From Mesorhizobium prunaredense (GTDB lineage Bacteria > Pseudomonadota > Alphaproteobacteria > Rhizobiales > Rhizobiaceae): 64,000 nt of DNA. The stretch covers positions 137,766 through 201,765 of the forward strand of contig NZ_FTPD01000067.1 in the NCBI RefSeq assembly GCF_900156895.1, in the 5' to 3' direction. Positions 1 through 9,679 of this stretch are shown piece after piece; positions within the stretch are counted from its first letter, which is position 1, and the number at the start of each line of letters is the position of its first letter. The notes beneath the pieces are model-generated. The model saw only the letters and a program-made list of their open reading frames with translations. It had not been told where the DNA came from and did not search any database. A program made the translations under genes and the position numbers.

Positions 1-36
1 ATGGCGGCAGAAGACCTGGAAAGGAAGTCCTCATGA
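1..36 (+). CDS. 3' end of upstream gene (probable ECF sigma factor)
   Basis: Only the last 11 codons are present, ending MAAEDLERKSS and TGA. The stop overlaps the next start as ATGA, so the genes are translationally coupled. The identity is inferred: a small membrane protein followed by a metal-sensor-like protein commonly follows an ECF sigma factor gene in rhizobia. Nothing in the 36 visible bases proves this. Confidence 0.4.
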   Translation: MAAEDLERKSS

Positions 37-524
37 CACGGGACGAGTTCGAACGAAACAAGCGTCGCTTCGGCGACGATGTCGGGGCCTGGCCGGCTCC
101 CTTCCGGCAGGAAGCACGGACCTTTGTCACGGGCGAAACGGACCGATCGCCGCAAGACGATCCGGATCGCGCGCTCGATCGCCTCGTGCTCGAGGCGGCG
201 CTGATGGCCAGCGACGAACAGGCGCTGACACGCAAGGTGCTGGCCCGCATCGATGCCAGCCGGAGGTCAATGTGGTCGTCATTCCTGCCGAGGTTCTTGC
301 TTGAGCCGGCCGGACTGGCGGCTTGCGCCGCGGCCATGCTCGTAGCCATGACGCTGGCAGGCTACCAGGTGGCGCGGCTGCAAGACGATCTGCAGGATTC
401 GGAGCTTCTGGCGCTGGCTTCCGGCGTGCGGCTGTCTGACAATGGGCTGTCTGACAATAGCCTGTCTGGCGATGGCCTGTCCGGCATTGCCGCCGATCCA
501 GCAGCAGGGGAGGATTCGCTTTGA
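33..524 (+). CDS. anti-sigma-like single-pass membrane protein
   Basis: The 163-residue protein has a charged, Asp/Arg-rich cytoplasmic N-terminal half (1-85), one membrane helix at about 92-113 (GLAACAAAMLVAMTLAG) and a short periplasmic tail. This is the layout of an anti-sigma factor, but no zinc-binding HxxxCxxC motif is visible. The start overlaps the upstream stop (ATGA) and the end overlaps the next TTG start (TTGA), so the three genes form one coupled operon. The tail contains a pentapeptide repeat (LSDNG type) from a 15-bp minisatellite. The anti-sigma role is inferred from layout and context. Confidence 0.6.
   Translation: MTRDEFERNKRRFGDDVGAWPAPFRQEARTFVTGETDRSPQDDPDRALDRLVLEAALMASDEQALTRKVLARIDASRRSMWSSFLPRFLLEPAGLAACAAAMLVAMTLAGYQVARLQDDLQDSELLALASGVRLSDNGLSDNSLSGDGLSGIAADPAAGEDSL
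431..490 (+). repeat. 15-bp minisatellite, four units
   Basis: Four consecutive 15-bp units (starting 431, 446, 461, 476) of the form GCTGTCTGACAATGG, with increasing divergence. They are in frame and add the repeat LSDNG/LSDNS/LSGDG/LSG to the tail of the membrane protein. Copy number could vary between strains without breaking the frame. Confidence 0.8.
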
Positions 525-925
525 CGAGGCGTTCCCTGTTATGGACGGCGACGCTGGTGCTGCTCGGCCTTTCGCTTGCCGGCAACTTCTTCCTGCTCGG
601 CTATGCGGCTCATGGCTTGCGCCAAGGATCGGCGGCGGGTGGGCTGATCACCGAGATCGCCGGCGCCTACTCGCCCGAGGTGAGGAAGGAGTTCCGCAGC
701 ATCCGCCGCGCAAACCGTCCGCGCACCTTGGCGGCACTGCGCGAACTGCGCGTGGCGCGGGCCAATCTGGCGGCGGCGCAACAGGTTTCGCCCTTCGACC
801 AAGCGGCGGTCAAGGACGCGATGGCGGCAGTGCGCACCTCCACGACAAACCTTCAGGCGACGATGCAGGACTATTTGTTGACCGCGCTGAAGAACGTCAA
901 GACCAAGCCCGCCGCCGGAAGTTGA
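521..925 (+). CDS. periplasmic heavy-metal-sensor-like protein (Metal_resist/CnrX type)
   Basis: A 134-residue protein with one N-terminal membrane anchor (about 8-28) and a helical periplasmic domain. It shows the family pattern of Arg/Ala-rich helices (REL..AR..L..A...FD..AV..A) and no cysteines in the mature part. The start is TTG at 521, chosen because AGGGGAGGA lies 6-8 bases upstream and the codon overlaps the upstream stop. Family members (CnrX, ZraP, Spy relatives) sense metals or envelope stress. The operon suggests it tunes the sigma/anti-sigma pair. Conserved metal ligands cannot be assigned here. Confidence 0.7.
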   Translation: MTRRSLLWTATLVLLGLSLAGNFFLLGYAAHGLRQGSAAGGLITEIAGAYSPEVRKEFRSIRRANRPRTLAALRELRVARANLAAAQQVSPFDQAAVKDAMAAVRTSTTNLQATMQDYLLTALKNVKTKPAAGS

Positions 926-1053
926 TGCTGGTTGGACTTGCCCTTCCAAGGTATCGGGCGGCCGGCGGACGGCTAGTTGCAAGCAGGAACTGGCGGCGTA
1001 TCCACCGAATGAGCGCAGCCGGGCGCGGCTTGCGCGTCCGGTTGCCGATGTCG

Positions 1054-1590
1054 TCAGTGCTTGCTCTTGCCGGGGCTGGCGGCACTGCCACTGATGGCGA
1101 TGCGCTTGGCCTTCGTCTGCGCGCGCTGGGTCTTGGGCAGCGTCACGCTGAGCACGCCGTTGTGGAAGGCGGCGTTCACCTTGTCCTCCTCGACCTCGTA
1201 GCCGAGCGGGATGCGGCGCTCGAAGCGGCCATAGAACCGCTCGGAGAAGTGCCTTTCCTTGTCCTCGGTCTCGGAGCGCTTCTCGCCGCGCAGCGTCAGC
1301 ACGCCGTCGTCGAGCAGCACCTCGATGTCCTTCTCGTCCATGCCGGGGATTTCCGCGGTCACGCGGATCTCCTTCTCGCCGTCGGCGATTTCGACGCTCG
1401 GCCAATTGGCGCGCGGCGACGAAAACCCGCTGAGCATCGGCATGCGCGTTTCGAAACCGCGGAACGCGTCGTCGATCATGCGGTTCATCTCGCGATGCAA
1501 CGCCATGAACGGGTCGCGGTCCTCGTCACGATAGAAGCTGGGAACTGGACTGTTCTCCCGGCCCCAGGGTATGAGATCACGAATAGCCAT
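1054..1590 (-). CDS. Hsp20/alpha-crystallin small heat-shock protein
   Basis: 178 residues with an alpha-crystallin domain at about 60-155 (VEIADGEKEIRVTAEIPGM ... GVLTLRGEKR ... FERRIPLG ... NGVLSVTLPK). The C-terminal LPK replaces the usual IxI motif, and a Lys-rich tail follows. It is an ATP-independent holdase that keeps unfolding proteins soluble. It lies 58 bases after the other hsp20 stop with its own AAAGGAGAA ribosome site, so it is probably the second gene of a heat-shock operon under the upstream ROSE element. Confidence 0.93.
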   Translation of the reverse strand: MAIRDLIPWGRENSPVPSFYRDEDRDPFMALHREMNRMIDDAFRGFETRMPMLSGFSSPRANWPSVEIADGEKEIRVTAEIPGMDEKDIEVLLDDGVLTLRGEKRSETEDKERHFSERFYGRFERRIPLGYEVEEDKVNAAFHNGVLSVTLPKTQRAQTKAKRIAISGSAASPGKSKH

Positions 1591-1648
1591 TGCTGTTCTC
1601 CTTTCTCGACTGGTTGTGCAAAAGGCGAACGCCAGAGATCGCCTTCGC

Positions 1649-2113
1649 TCAGGCGGCCTGCTTCGGCTTCTCGACTTGTCCGGCCTTCGGCGCGCCGTCT
1701 TGCTTGGCGATCGTGATGCGACGCGGCTTCATCTCTTCGGGCACTTGGCGCACGAGGTCGATCGTCAGCAGGCCGTTGTTGAGCGAGGCGCCGGTGACCG
1801 TCATGTGATCGGCAAGCTCGAAGCGCCGTGTGAACGGGCGCACCGGAAGGCCGCGATGGAGATATTCCACCTCGTCCTGTTCCTTGCGCTCGCCCGAGAC
1901 GATGAGAAAGTTCGGCTCGTGGCTAATGTCGAGTTCGTTCTCGGAAAAGCCGGCGACGGCGATCCTCACGCGATAGGTGTTCTCGTCGCTTCGCTCGATG
2001 TCATAGGGCGGCCAGGTTTCGACTGCCTGAGGCGCGTTTTCCAGCAGGTTGAAGATACGGTCGAAACCGATGCTCGACCGATACAGCGGGGAAAAGTCGA
2101 ATGCGGTTCTCAT
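1649..2113 (-). CDS. Hsp20 family protein, IbpA-like
   Basis: 154 residues. The start at 2113 has GGAGGA 7 bases upstream; an in-frame extension to 2212 would read through the thermometer and is rejected. The alpha-crystallin domain covers about 35-130 (YDIERSDENTYRVRIAVAG ... LIVSGERKE ... FTRRFELADH ... NGLLTIDLVR). The N-terminus MRTAFDFSPLYRSSIGFDR is typical of rhizobial and enterobacterial IbpA-type class A proteins. The 5' leader folds into a ROSE thermometer, so translation is expected to switch on at heat-shock temperature. Confidence 0.95.
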   Translation of the reverse strand: MRTAFDFSPLYRSSIGFDRIFNLLENAPQAVETWPPYDIERSDENTYRVRIAVAGFSENELDISHEPNFLIVSGERKEQDEVEYLHRGLPVRPFTRRFELADHMTVTGASLNNGLLTIDLVRQVPEEMKPRRITIAKQDGAPKAGQVEKPKQAA

Positions 2114-2216
2114 AGCTACATCCTCCATGGAGCAACATAGTACGAGGGACGCCAAGACGCCAAAGAGCTTGGCGCTCCCTGGGTTCTGCCGGTCCCATTC
2201 GGCAACCGGCAATTTT
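2114..2216 (-). promoter_or_regulatory. ROSE-type RNA thermometer in hsp20 leader
   Basis: On the minus strand the bases just before the ATG form CTATGTTGCTCC-AT-GGAGGATGTAG (2116-2140). The arms pair fully if the G of TTGCT is bulged out, which hides the GGAGGA ribosome site. This UUGCU/bulged-G pairing with the Shine-Dalgarno is the signature of ROSE elements described in Bradyrhizobium and other rhizobia. Two more hairpins lie upstream (GCCGGT..ACCGGC and GGGAGCGCCAAG..CTTGGCGTCCC). A weak RpoH-like promoter (CTTG at 2245-2242) may drive it. Confidence 0.85.
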
Positions 2217-2353
2217 CATTTGGTTATTGTCAGGCCGAAATCAAGACCCAGATTCTGTCCCGCTGCCAGAATTTTTTGTTGCCAGATTGTATTGGCAATG
2301 CCGGATTCAACCGTCGTTTGAGGGTCGCGCCGGCACGCCGCATGGAGGATATC

Positions 2354-2572
2354 ATGACCATGACACGCGACGACATCATTTCGGTGCTGGGCCCGGTGGA
2401 CGACGCCGTCATCGCTGACATCGCCTCGACCGGCGCGACGATCGAAGAGTTGCGCGAGGCCTTTGCCTGGGTCGGCGCCGATGAGGCGCTGGTCAACGAG
2501 GGCCGCCCGCTGCCGTCGGCAAGGGTAGCGACGCTGATCGGGCTTCTCGAACCGCCGGACGACGACATATAG
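2354..2572 (+). CDS. small acidic protein of unknown function
   Basis: 72 residues beginning MTMTRDDIISVLGPVDD. The start was chosen because GGAGGAT lies 3-10 bases upstream. The protein is acidic and looks all-helical; a TGATIEELREAFAWV stretch resembles a small helical regulator. It is divergent from the heat-shock operon, and the 240-bp gap carries the ROSE leader and presumably both promoters. No family recognised. Confidence 0.6.
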   Translation: MTMTRDDIISVLGPVDDAVIADIASTGATIEELREAFAWVGADEALVNEGRPLPSARVATLIGLLEPPDDDI

Positions 2573-2689
2573 CTGGCCGTTACGTCGGGGCAGGGGGCGC
2601 CGGGTTGGGGCACGGGAGGTCTTGAAGCGCGTAGCCAGACGAACCATCTCGTCAGTCGGGCGCCGATCGGGCCGCCTTCCTGGTTATTC

Positions 2690-2735
2690 TCAAAAAGAAA
2701 AAAGGAGGAAGTTCAAAAAGAAAAAAGGAGGAAGT
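2690..2735 (+). repeat. exact 23-bp tandem duplication carrying a duplicated Shine-Dalgarno
   Basis: Bases 2690-2712 and 2713-2735 are identical; each is A-rich and contains AAAGGAGGAAGT. The second copy supplies the ribosome site of the DUF982 gene and the first is a decoy copy 23 bases upstream. Confidence 0.9.
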
Positions 2736-2736
2736 G

Positions 2737-3009
2737 ATGAACGACGTCCCATTCTCCGAGCCGATGACGCTCAAGCTGCAATCCATCGGAGAGCGCAAGG
2801 TCGCCAGCAGCTGGGAAGCCATCGAATGCATGCAGCAATGGCCGGACCGGGCGCGCGGCCGGAACTGGCGCGCAGCCTATCGCGCCTGCCGCGACGCGCT
2901 CGACGGCTGGCGCACCGCCCGCGAGGCGCGCACGGCTTTCGTCAAGGCAGCGCACACGGCCGACTGCTGGTCACGGGACGCCAATCCACCTGAACGCCAA
3001 TCCAGCTGA
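2737..3009 (+). CDS. DUF982 family protein
   Basis: 90 residues. It fits the DUF982 pattern: MTLKLQSIGERKVASSWEA, then WPDRARGRNWRAAYRACRDALDG, then an AR.AFV.AAH.A C-terminal helix. The family is small, cytoplasmic and greatly expanded in Rhizobiaceae and Phyllobacteriaceae, with unknown function. ATG at 2737 is preferred over GTG at 2734 because AGGAGG ends 5 bases before it. The tail after residue 82 is unlike the family and may be a recent extension. Confidence 0.8.
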   Translation: MNDVPFSEPMTLKLQSIGERKVASSWEAIECMQQWPDRARGRNWRAAYRACRDALDGWRTAREARTAFVKAAHTADCWSRDANPPERQSS

Positions 3010-3183
3010 AATCGGCCCGCGCTCCATCGCCATTCTCCGCATCCAAAAACGCCTCCGCTTCCTCATCGGTTCCGGCCGCCGCCAGGCGGTGCCGGATCGA
3101 TGACGATGTCGGAAGCTTGCGCCGCGATTTCAAGCTGCATCCGTCGCTTCAAACCCTTGGAATAGTGCTGATATCATCGGGTT

Positions 3184-3210
3184 TTGGCACTCGACCACGG
3201 CGAGTGCTAA
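3184..3210 (+). promoter_or_regulatory. CIRCE operator (HrcA site) of groESL
   Basis: TTGGCACTC, nine bases, GAGTGCTAA. This matches the CIRCE inverted repeat TTAGCACTC-N9-GAGTGCTAA with one change in the left arm. A vegetative-like promoter TTCAAA (3148) - 18 bp - TATCAT (3172) lies just upstream, placing CIRCE at the transcription start, where HrcA normally blocks groESL. The leader to groES is about 155 bases. Confidence 0.93.
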
Positions 3211-3367
3211 AATTTTTTCGGCATCCCCTTGAAAGCCTGAACCGGCAGACTAACTCGATAAGCGCGCGATGCCTGAGCAGGGGTCGCGCACCGTCGCATC
3301 GACCCTTGTACCGATCGGCTGCGAAGGGAGGTCCAAGAAAATCTGTTTGTCCTATGAGGAGAACGAC

Positions 3368-3676
3368 ATGGCGTTCCGTCCATTGCATGACCGTATCCTG
3401 GTCCGCCGCATCGAGGTCGACGAGAAGACCGCGGGCGGCATCATCATTCCTGACACAGCCAAGGAGAAGCCGCAGGAAGGCGAGGTCATCGCCGCCGGCC
3501 CCGGGGCGCGCGACGATAGCGGACAGTTGCAGCCGCTCGACGTCAAGGTCGGCGACCGCATCCTGTTCGGCAAATGGTCGGGCACCGAGATCAAGCTCAA
3601 CGGCGAGGACCTGCTCATCATGAAGGAAAGTGACGTGCTGGGCGTGATCGAATTGAAGATGCAGAAGGCCGCCTGA
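3368..3676 (+). CDS. groES: co-chaperonin GroES
   Basis: 102 residues starting MAFRPLHDRILVRR. It has the mobile-loop motif EKTAGGIIIPDTAKEKPQEGEV (19-40) and the hydrophobic IIIP edge that docks on GroEL. It forms the heptameric lid of the chaperonin cage. The in-frame upstream extension to 3269 lacks the family N-terminus and was rejected. It is followed 58 bases later by groEL in one CIRCE-controlled operon. Confidence 0.98.
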   Translation: MAFRPLHDRILVRRIEVDEKTAGGIIIPDTAKEKPQEGEVIAAGPGARDDSGQLQPLDVKVGDRILFGKWSGTEIKLNGEDLLIMKESDVLGVIELKMQKAA

Positions 3677-3734
3677 GCGGGGCCTGAACAAGCAATCAGT
3701 CAACGAAAAGCTGCCTATTTGAAGGAGTTATCCA

Positions 3735-5366
<1,632 letters not shown>

Positions 5367-5388
5367 TGAGCGAAAGCAGTGGTGACGG

Positions 5389-5620
5389 CCGATCTCCCCC
5401 CTTGTGGGGGAGATGTCCGGCAGGACAGAGGGGGGCACTGTCCCGCCAGCCCCTCAGCCTATTGCAATCACACACTCCTGCTTGTCAGCCCGTTGCAATC
5501 AAACACTTAAGTGGTTCGTGCGTTCGTGCCTGGTCATAGATGGGTCAAACGCCGGCGCTCTACGGCGCCCCCCTCTGCCCTGCCGGGCATCTCCCCCACA
5601 AGGGGGGAGATTGGCAGCTT
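5389..5620. repeat. dispersed palindromic element, inverted pair
   Basis: Two copies of the repeat, 5391-5440 (plus orientation) and 5565-5619 (minus), face each other around about 125 bp with no coding potential. It separates the convergent groESL and sugar-ABC operons and probably forms large hairpins in both transcripts. Confidence 0.85.
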
Positions 5621-6636
5621 CACCGCCTTACCCGCGATTTCAGCCAGCGGTCGAAGGCCACGGCGAGGATCAGAATCAGGCCGATGACGATGCTTTGCGT
5701 GTAGGACGAGACGTTGTTGAACTGCAGCCCGTTCTGCAGCACGCCGATCAGTGCTGCACCCACCACAGTGCCGCCGACCGAGCCAATGCCGCCGAACAGC
5801 GAGGTGCCGCCGATGACCACCGCCGAGATCACCGTCAGCTCGTAGCCGATGCCGGCGACGGCTTCCGAGGAATTGAGCCTGGCCGACAGCACGAAGGCGG
5901 CAAGGCCGGCGAAGAAGCCGACGATGACGTAGACCGAGATCAGGATGCGGTCGACGCGCAGGCCGGAGAGCCGCGCCGCCTCGGCATTGCCGCCGACGGC
6001 GTAGACGGCGCGGCCGTAGCGCGTGTAGCGCAGGACGATGTGGCAGAGGATCGCCGCCGCCGCGAAGATGATCGCCGGCACCGGCACCGGGCCGATCAGC
6101 CCGGTGCCGAACCAGCGCATCGAGGCGTCGAAGCCGGAGATCGGGCCGCCGTTGGAGATCGTCAGCGTCAGGCCGCGAAACACGGTGAGGCCGCCGAGCG
6201 TGACGACGAAGGGCGGCACCTTCAGCCGGGTGATGGCAAAGCCCTGGACGCCGCCGGCCAGGGCGCCGACGACGACAGCGGCCAGAAGGGCTGCGAACCA
6301 GCCAAAGCCTTGCGCGCCGGACGTCGACAGCGACAGCGTGTTGGCGGTGCCGCCCTTGGCCACCACCGCCGCGACCATGCCGCAGAAAGCCAGCAGCGAA
6401 CCGACCGACAGGTCGATGCCGGCGGTGAGGATGACGAAGGTCATGCCGAGCGCGATCAGCCCGGTGATCGAGATCTGCCGCATGATGTTGAAGATGTTGA
6501 TGGGATCGATGAAGCTCGGCTTCAGCACGGTGAAGACGACGATCAGCAGCGCCAGGAACATCAGCGGGCCGAAGCTCATCAGCAGGCGCGCGACATTGAT
6601 GCCGCTGCGCTCGCTCTGTTCGGTCGTGCTGGTCAT
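5620..6636 (-). CDS. ribose-type sugar ABC transporter permease (RbsC family)
   Basis: 338 residues with 8-10 membrane helices and the RbsC family blocks FIDPINIFNIMRQISITGLIA, GIDLSVGSLLAFCG and VFRGLTLTISNGG. It forms the membrane channel for a sugar importer. Its ATG overlaps the ATPase stop by 4 bases (ATGA), so the two are coupled. The substrate is unknown; the binding protein suggests a ribose/galactose-like pentose or hexose. Confidence 0.95.
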   Translation of the reverse strand: MTSTTEQSERSGINVARLLMSFGPLMFLALLIVVFTVLKPSFIDPINIFNIMRQISITGLIALGMTFVILTAGIDLSVGSLLAFCGMVAAVVAKGGTANTLSLSTSGAQGFGWFAALLAAVVVGALAGGVQGFAITRLKVPPFVVTLGGLTVFRGLTLTISNGGPISGFDASMRWFGTGLIGPVPVPAIIFAAAAILCHIVLRYTRYGRAVYAVGGNAEAARLSGLRVDRILISVYVIVGFFAGLAAFVLSARLNSSEAVAGIGYELTVISAVVIGGTSLFGGIGSVGGTVVGAALIGVLQNGLQFNNVSSYTQSIVIGLILILAVAFDRWLKSRVRR

Positions 6637-8204
6637 TGCGTCGCTTCCTGCGTTTGATCGAGCGCCATCAGTTCCATCAGTTTTTCCTCTGTCGCCTCGA
6701 TGCCGGGCATCTCGCCGGTGATGCGGCCGCGCCGCATGGTGACGATCCTGTCCGACACCGCAAGCACTTCGGGCAATTCCGACGAGATCATCATGATGGC
6801 GATGCCGCGCGCGGCGAGCTGCACCAGGATCTGGTGCACCTCGGCCTTGGCGCCGACATCGACGCCGCGCGTCGGTTCGTCGACGATCAGCACCTTGGGG
6901 TCGCGCGCCAGCCAGCGGGCGAGGATGACCTTCTGCTGGTTGCCGCCGGACAGCCCCTCGATCGGCTGCTCGGGCGAGGCCATGCGGATCGACAGCGCTT
7001 TTCTGTAGCTCGCCAGCGCCTGGCGCTCACGGCGCTCGGCCATGAAGCCGAGAGCGTTGGAGTAGCGGCCCAGCGCTGCAACGGAAAAGTTGGTCAGGAT
7101 GCCGAGCGCGGCGAAGATCGCCTGATGCTTGCGGTCTTCCGGAACCAGGCCGATGCCGAGCGCGATGGCGTCGGCGGGTGTTTCAGGTGCGATCGTCTTG
7201 CCGTCGAGGGTGATGGTGCCGGCGGCGATGCGGTCGGCGCCGAAGATGGCGCGGGCAAGTTCGGTGCGGCCGGAGCCGACGAGGCCGGCAACGCCGAGGA
7301 TCTCGCCCGCCTTGAGGTCGAGGTCGATGCCTTCGAGCACGATGGCGTGCGGCGCCTGCGGATCGCGCACCGTGCGCAGGCCGCGCACGGAAAGCCTGAC
7401 GTCGCCGGCGACATCGCGCAGCGTCGGCCTGGCATAAAGCTCGGACGCGGCGCGGCCGACCATTTTTTCAATGATTTTCGGCAGCTTGATTGGCCCGCCA
7501 TCACGGTCGAGATGGCCGGCCAGCCTGCCGTCGCGCAGCACCGTCATGCGGTCGCAGATCGCGGAGGCCTCTTCCAGCCTATGGGTGACGAACATGATGG
7601 CGACGCCGTCCTTGCGCAGCCGGCCCATGATCGACATCAGTTTTTGCACTTCGGTTTCGGTCAGCGCCGAGGTCGGCTCGTCCATGATGATGAGCCGGCT
7701 CTTCAGCGACAGCGCGCGGGCGATCTCGACCAGCTGCTGCTCGGCCACCGACAGCGCCGACACCGGCGTCGCCGGGTCGAGGTCCAGGCCGACGCGGGCG
7801 ATGATCGCGCGCGAGTCTACCTCCATCTTCCGCCAGCTGACCAGGCCGAAGCGCCCGAGCGGCGCGCGGCCGATAAAGATATTTTCCGCCACGGTCAGCG
7901 TCGGGATCAGGCTCAGTTCCTGGTAGATGGTGACGATGCCGAGGCGCTTGGCATCCTGCGGATTGTGCGGATTGAATTCGACGCCGTCGAAGACGATGCG
8001 GCCGCTGGACGGCGGCATCACGCCGGACAGGATCTTGAGCAGCGTCGACTTGCCGGCGCCGTTCTCGCCGAGCAGGCCGAGGATTTCGCCGGGCCGAACC
8101 TCGAGCGAGACATCGCTCAGCGCAGTCACGCCGGCAAAGCGCTTGGTCACGCCTTCGACGGCGAGGAGGGGGGGAGATGGCGCGATGGCTTCGGCTGTGG
8201 GCAA
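6633..8204 (-). CDS. sugar ABC transporter ATP-binding protein (RbsA/MglA family)
   Basis: 523 residues with two ATPase domains. Domain 1 has GLLGENGAGKST, signature LSVAEQQ and Walker B LIIMDEPTSAL. Domain 2 has the family's degenerate GLVGSGRTE, then LSGGNQQK and VLIVDEPTRGVDVG. The start is placed at TTG 8204 (MPTAEAIAPSPPLLAVEGV) because GGGAGAA lies just upstream; longer in-frame versions run into the palindromic repeat. It energises uptake with the permease and binding protein on either side. Confidence 0.94.
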   Translation of the reverse strand: MPTAEAIAPSPPLLAVEGVTKRFAGVTALSDVSLEVRPGEILGLLGENGAGKSTLLKILSGVMPPSSGRIVFDGVEFNPHNPQDAKRLGIVTIYQELSLIPTLTVAENIFIGRAPLGRFGLVSWRKMEVDSRAIIARVGLDLDPATPVSALSVAEQQLVEIARALSLKSRLIIMDEPTSALTETEVQKLMSIMGRLRKDGVAIMFVTHRLEEASAICDRMTVLRDGRLAGHLDRDGGPIKLPKIIEKMVGRAASELYARPTLRDVAGDVRLSVRGLRTVRDPQAPHAIVLEGIDLDLKAGEILGVAGLVGSGRTELARAIFGADRIAAGTITLDGKTIAPETPADAIALGIGLVPEDRKHQAIFAALGILTNFSVAALGRYSNALGFMAERRERQALASYRKALSIRMASPEQPIEGLSGGNQQKVILARWLARDPKVLIVDEPTRGVDVGAKAEVHQILVQLAARGIAIMMISSELPEVLAVSDRIVTMRRGRITGEMPGIEATEEKLMELMALDQTQEATQ

Positions 8205-8231
8205 AGGTTTCTCCCTGATTGCGATTGGCCG

Positions 8232-8405
8232 CGGGACAGCCCCCCTCTGTCCTGCCGGACATCTCCCCCACAAGGGCCCACAAGGGGGGAGATTGGATGT
8301 CCACCAATCTCCTACGCTGCAGAAGAGGCGCCATCGGCGAAGCTGCCAATCTCCCCCCAAGTGGGGGAGATGCCCGGCAGGGCAGAGGGGGGCGCGACAG
8401 AACGC
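8232..8405. repeat. palindromic element inside the sugar ABC operon
   Basis: An inverted pair (8232-8300 minus orientation, 8345-8400 plus) sits between the binding-protein gene and the ATPase gene. The left half has a small internal duplication of CCCACAAGGG. It fills almost the whole 240-bp spacer of one operon. Confidence 0.85.
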
Positions 8406-8444
8406 TACTTTTGCCGCTATGCGCCCTCGGCCTTACCAATTGGC

Positions 8445-9398
8445 CTACTTCGTCTCGCCCAGCCTTTCCGCCTTGTCGAGATTGTCCTTGCCGATGACGA
8501 TCGGCGTCAGCAGCACGAGCTTTTCCTTCGGCTCGGTCTTGTCCTTGGCGTAGGCGACGGCGATCTGCACCGCGGTGCGCGACTGCTCGCCGGGGAACTG
8601 TTCGACGGTGCCGGCCAGCTTGCCGTCACGCACGGCGACCAGCGCTTCGGGAAGCGCATCGAAGCCGTAGATCTTGACGTCGGTGAAGTTGCGCGCCGCG
8701 CAGGCTTCGACCGCGCCCAGCGCCATGTCGTCATTGGCGCAGATGATCGCGTCGGGCTTGCCGTTGGCGGCAAGGCCGGCCTCGGTGACCGAGAGCGCCT
8801 CGGCGCGGGCGAAATTGGCGGTCTGCTCGAAGATGATCTGGTACTTGTCCTTCATAGGGTCGAGGACGTTGTGCACGCCCTTGTTGCGGTCGATCGCGGG
8901 CCCGGCACCTGGCTGGCCCTGCAGATGGAAGATCTTGGCGCCGTCCGGGAAGGCCGCCACCATGGCCTGCGCTTCGGCCTCGCCGCCCTTGACGTTGTCG
9001 GCGCCGACATGGGCGAGGATGCCTTCGACCCCGTCAACGCGGCGGTCGATGGTGACGACGGGGACGCCGGCCTGGATCGCCTGCTCGATGGCCGGGGCCA
9101 GCGCGTTGACGTCGAGTGGCGAGATGACGATGGCGTTGACCTTCTGCACGAGCGCTGCCTCTATATCGGCGGTCTGCTTGGGCGCCGAGTTCTGGCCGTC
9201 GCTTTCGACAAGATTGACGCCCTGCGCCTGAGCTTCCGCCTTGATCTGGTTCAGCATGTGCACGAAGAACGGAAAGCCGAGGCTCGGCACCGAACCAAGG
9301 ATGGTCAGCTTGTCCTGGGCGAAAGCCAGTTGCGGAGCGGCCAGCGCCATCGTGCCCATCGCCACGGACGAAAGCAGGAATTCACGTCTGTTGATCAA
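8445..9398 (-). CDS. periplasmic sugar-binding protein (RbsB family), Tat-type signal
   Basis: 317 residues. A start at TTG 9398 (MINRREFLLSSVAMG) is supported by GGAGGAGA 5 bases upstream. The signal peptide carries a twin-arginine-like NRREFLL motif, a hydrophobic core and an AFA cleavage site, unusual for sugar-binding proteins, which are mostly Sec exported. The mature part follows the RbsB fold: LGSVPSLGFPFFVHMLNQIKAE, ADIEAALVQKVNAIVISP, VTIDRRVDG, CANDDMALGAVEA, YGFDALPEAL. It is the first gene of the operon and delivers substrate to the permease. Confidence 0.93.
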   Translation of the reverse strand: MINRREFLLSSVAMGTMALAAPQLAFAQDKLTILGSVPSLGFPFFVHMLNQIKAEAQAQGVNLVESDGQNSAPKQTADIEAALVQKVNAIVISPLDVNALAPAIEQAIQAGVPVVTIDRRVDGVEGILAHVGADNVKGGEAEAQAMVAAFPDGAKIFHLQGQPGAGPAIDRNKGVHNVLDPMKDKYQIIFEQTANFARAEALSVTEAGLAANGKPDAIICANDDMALGAVEACAARNFTDVKIYGFDALPEALVAVRDGKLAGTVEQFPGEQSRTAVQIAVAYAKDKTEPKEKLVLLTPIVIGKDNLDKAERLGETK

Positions 9399-9424
9399 TT
9401 TAGTCTCCTCCCACATGAGCGCAT

Positions 9425-9456
9425 GAACCCGAAAACCGGTTCCGGTTTTCCGAAAA
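9425..9456. repeat. RIME-like inverted repeat
   Basis: GAAAACCGG-TT-CCGGTTTTC (9431-9450) within a GCATGAACCC...GAAAATTCC context, similar to the short palindromes scattered in rhizobial genomes. It lies just upstream of the sugar operon. The rest of the 9457-9679 gap shows no gene. Confidence 0.6.
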
Positions 9457-9679
9457 TTCCTGCGTCGATCCAGAAATGGAGTGTCCTTGAGCGCCCAAGG
9501 GGACGCAACGGCGCTCCAGTCGGTCCACCGCGACGTTCTCCTCCGCTCGGCGCCGGCGGGTGGATGCTAGCCAAGGCCGGAGATTTGCGCAAGAACGGGC
9601 GGGATTCGGTTTCGGTCGGGTCCCCTGCTTGTTTCTTGGCGGCTTGGCGGGGTTCGCCGGACTGCCCGGGGAAGATCTC

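Noticed and set aside
442..1716. Long 424-codon plus-strand open frame across the metal-sensor and hsp20 genes
   Set aside because: It overlaps two well-supported genes in other frames and its protein is Arg/Gly/Ala-rich with no domain; a high-GC shadow.
2942..3133. 63-codon minus-strand frame near the DUF982 gene (IRHRLAAAGTDEEAEAFLDAE)
   Set aside because: The middle looks protein-like and may be a remnant, but it overlaps DUF982, lacks a ribosome site and no family was recognised.
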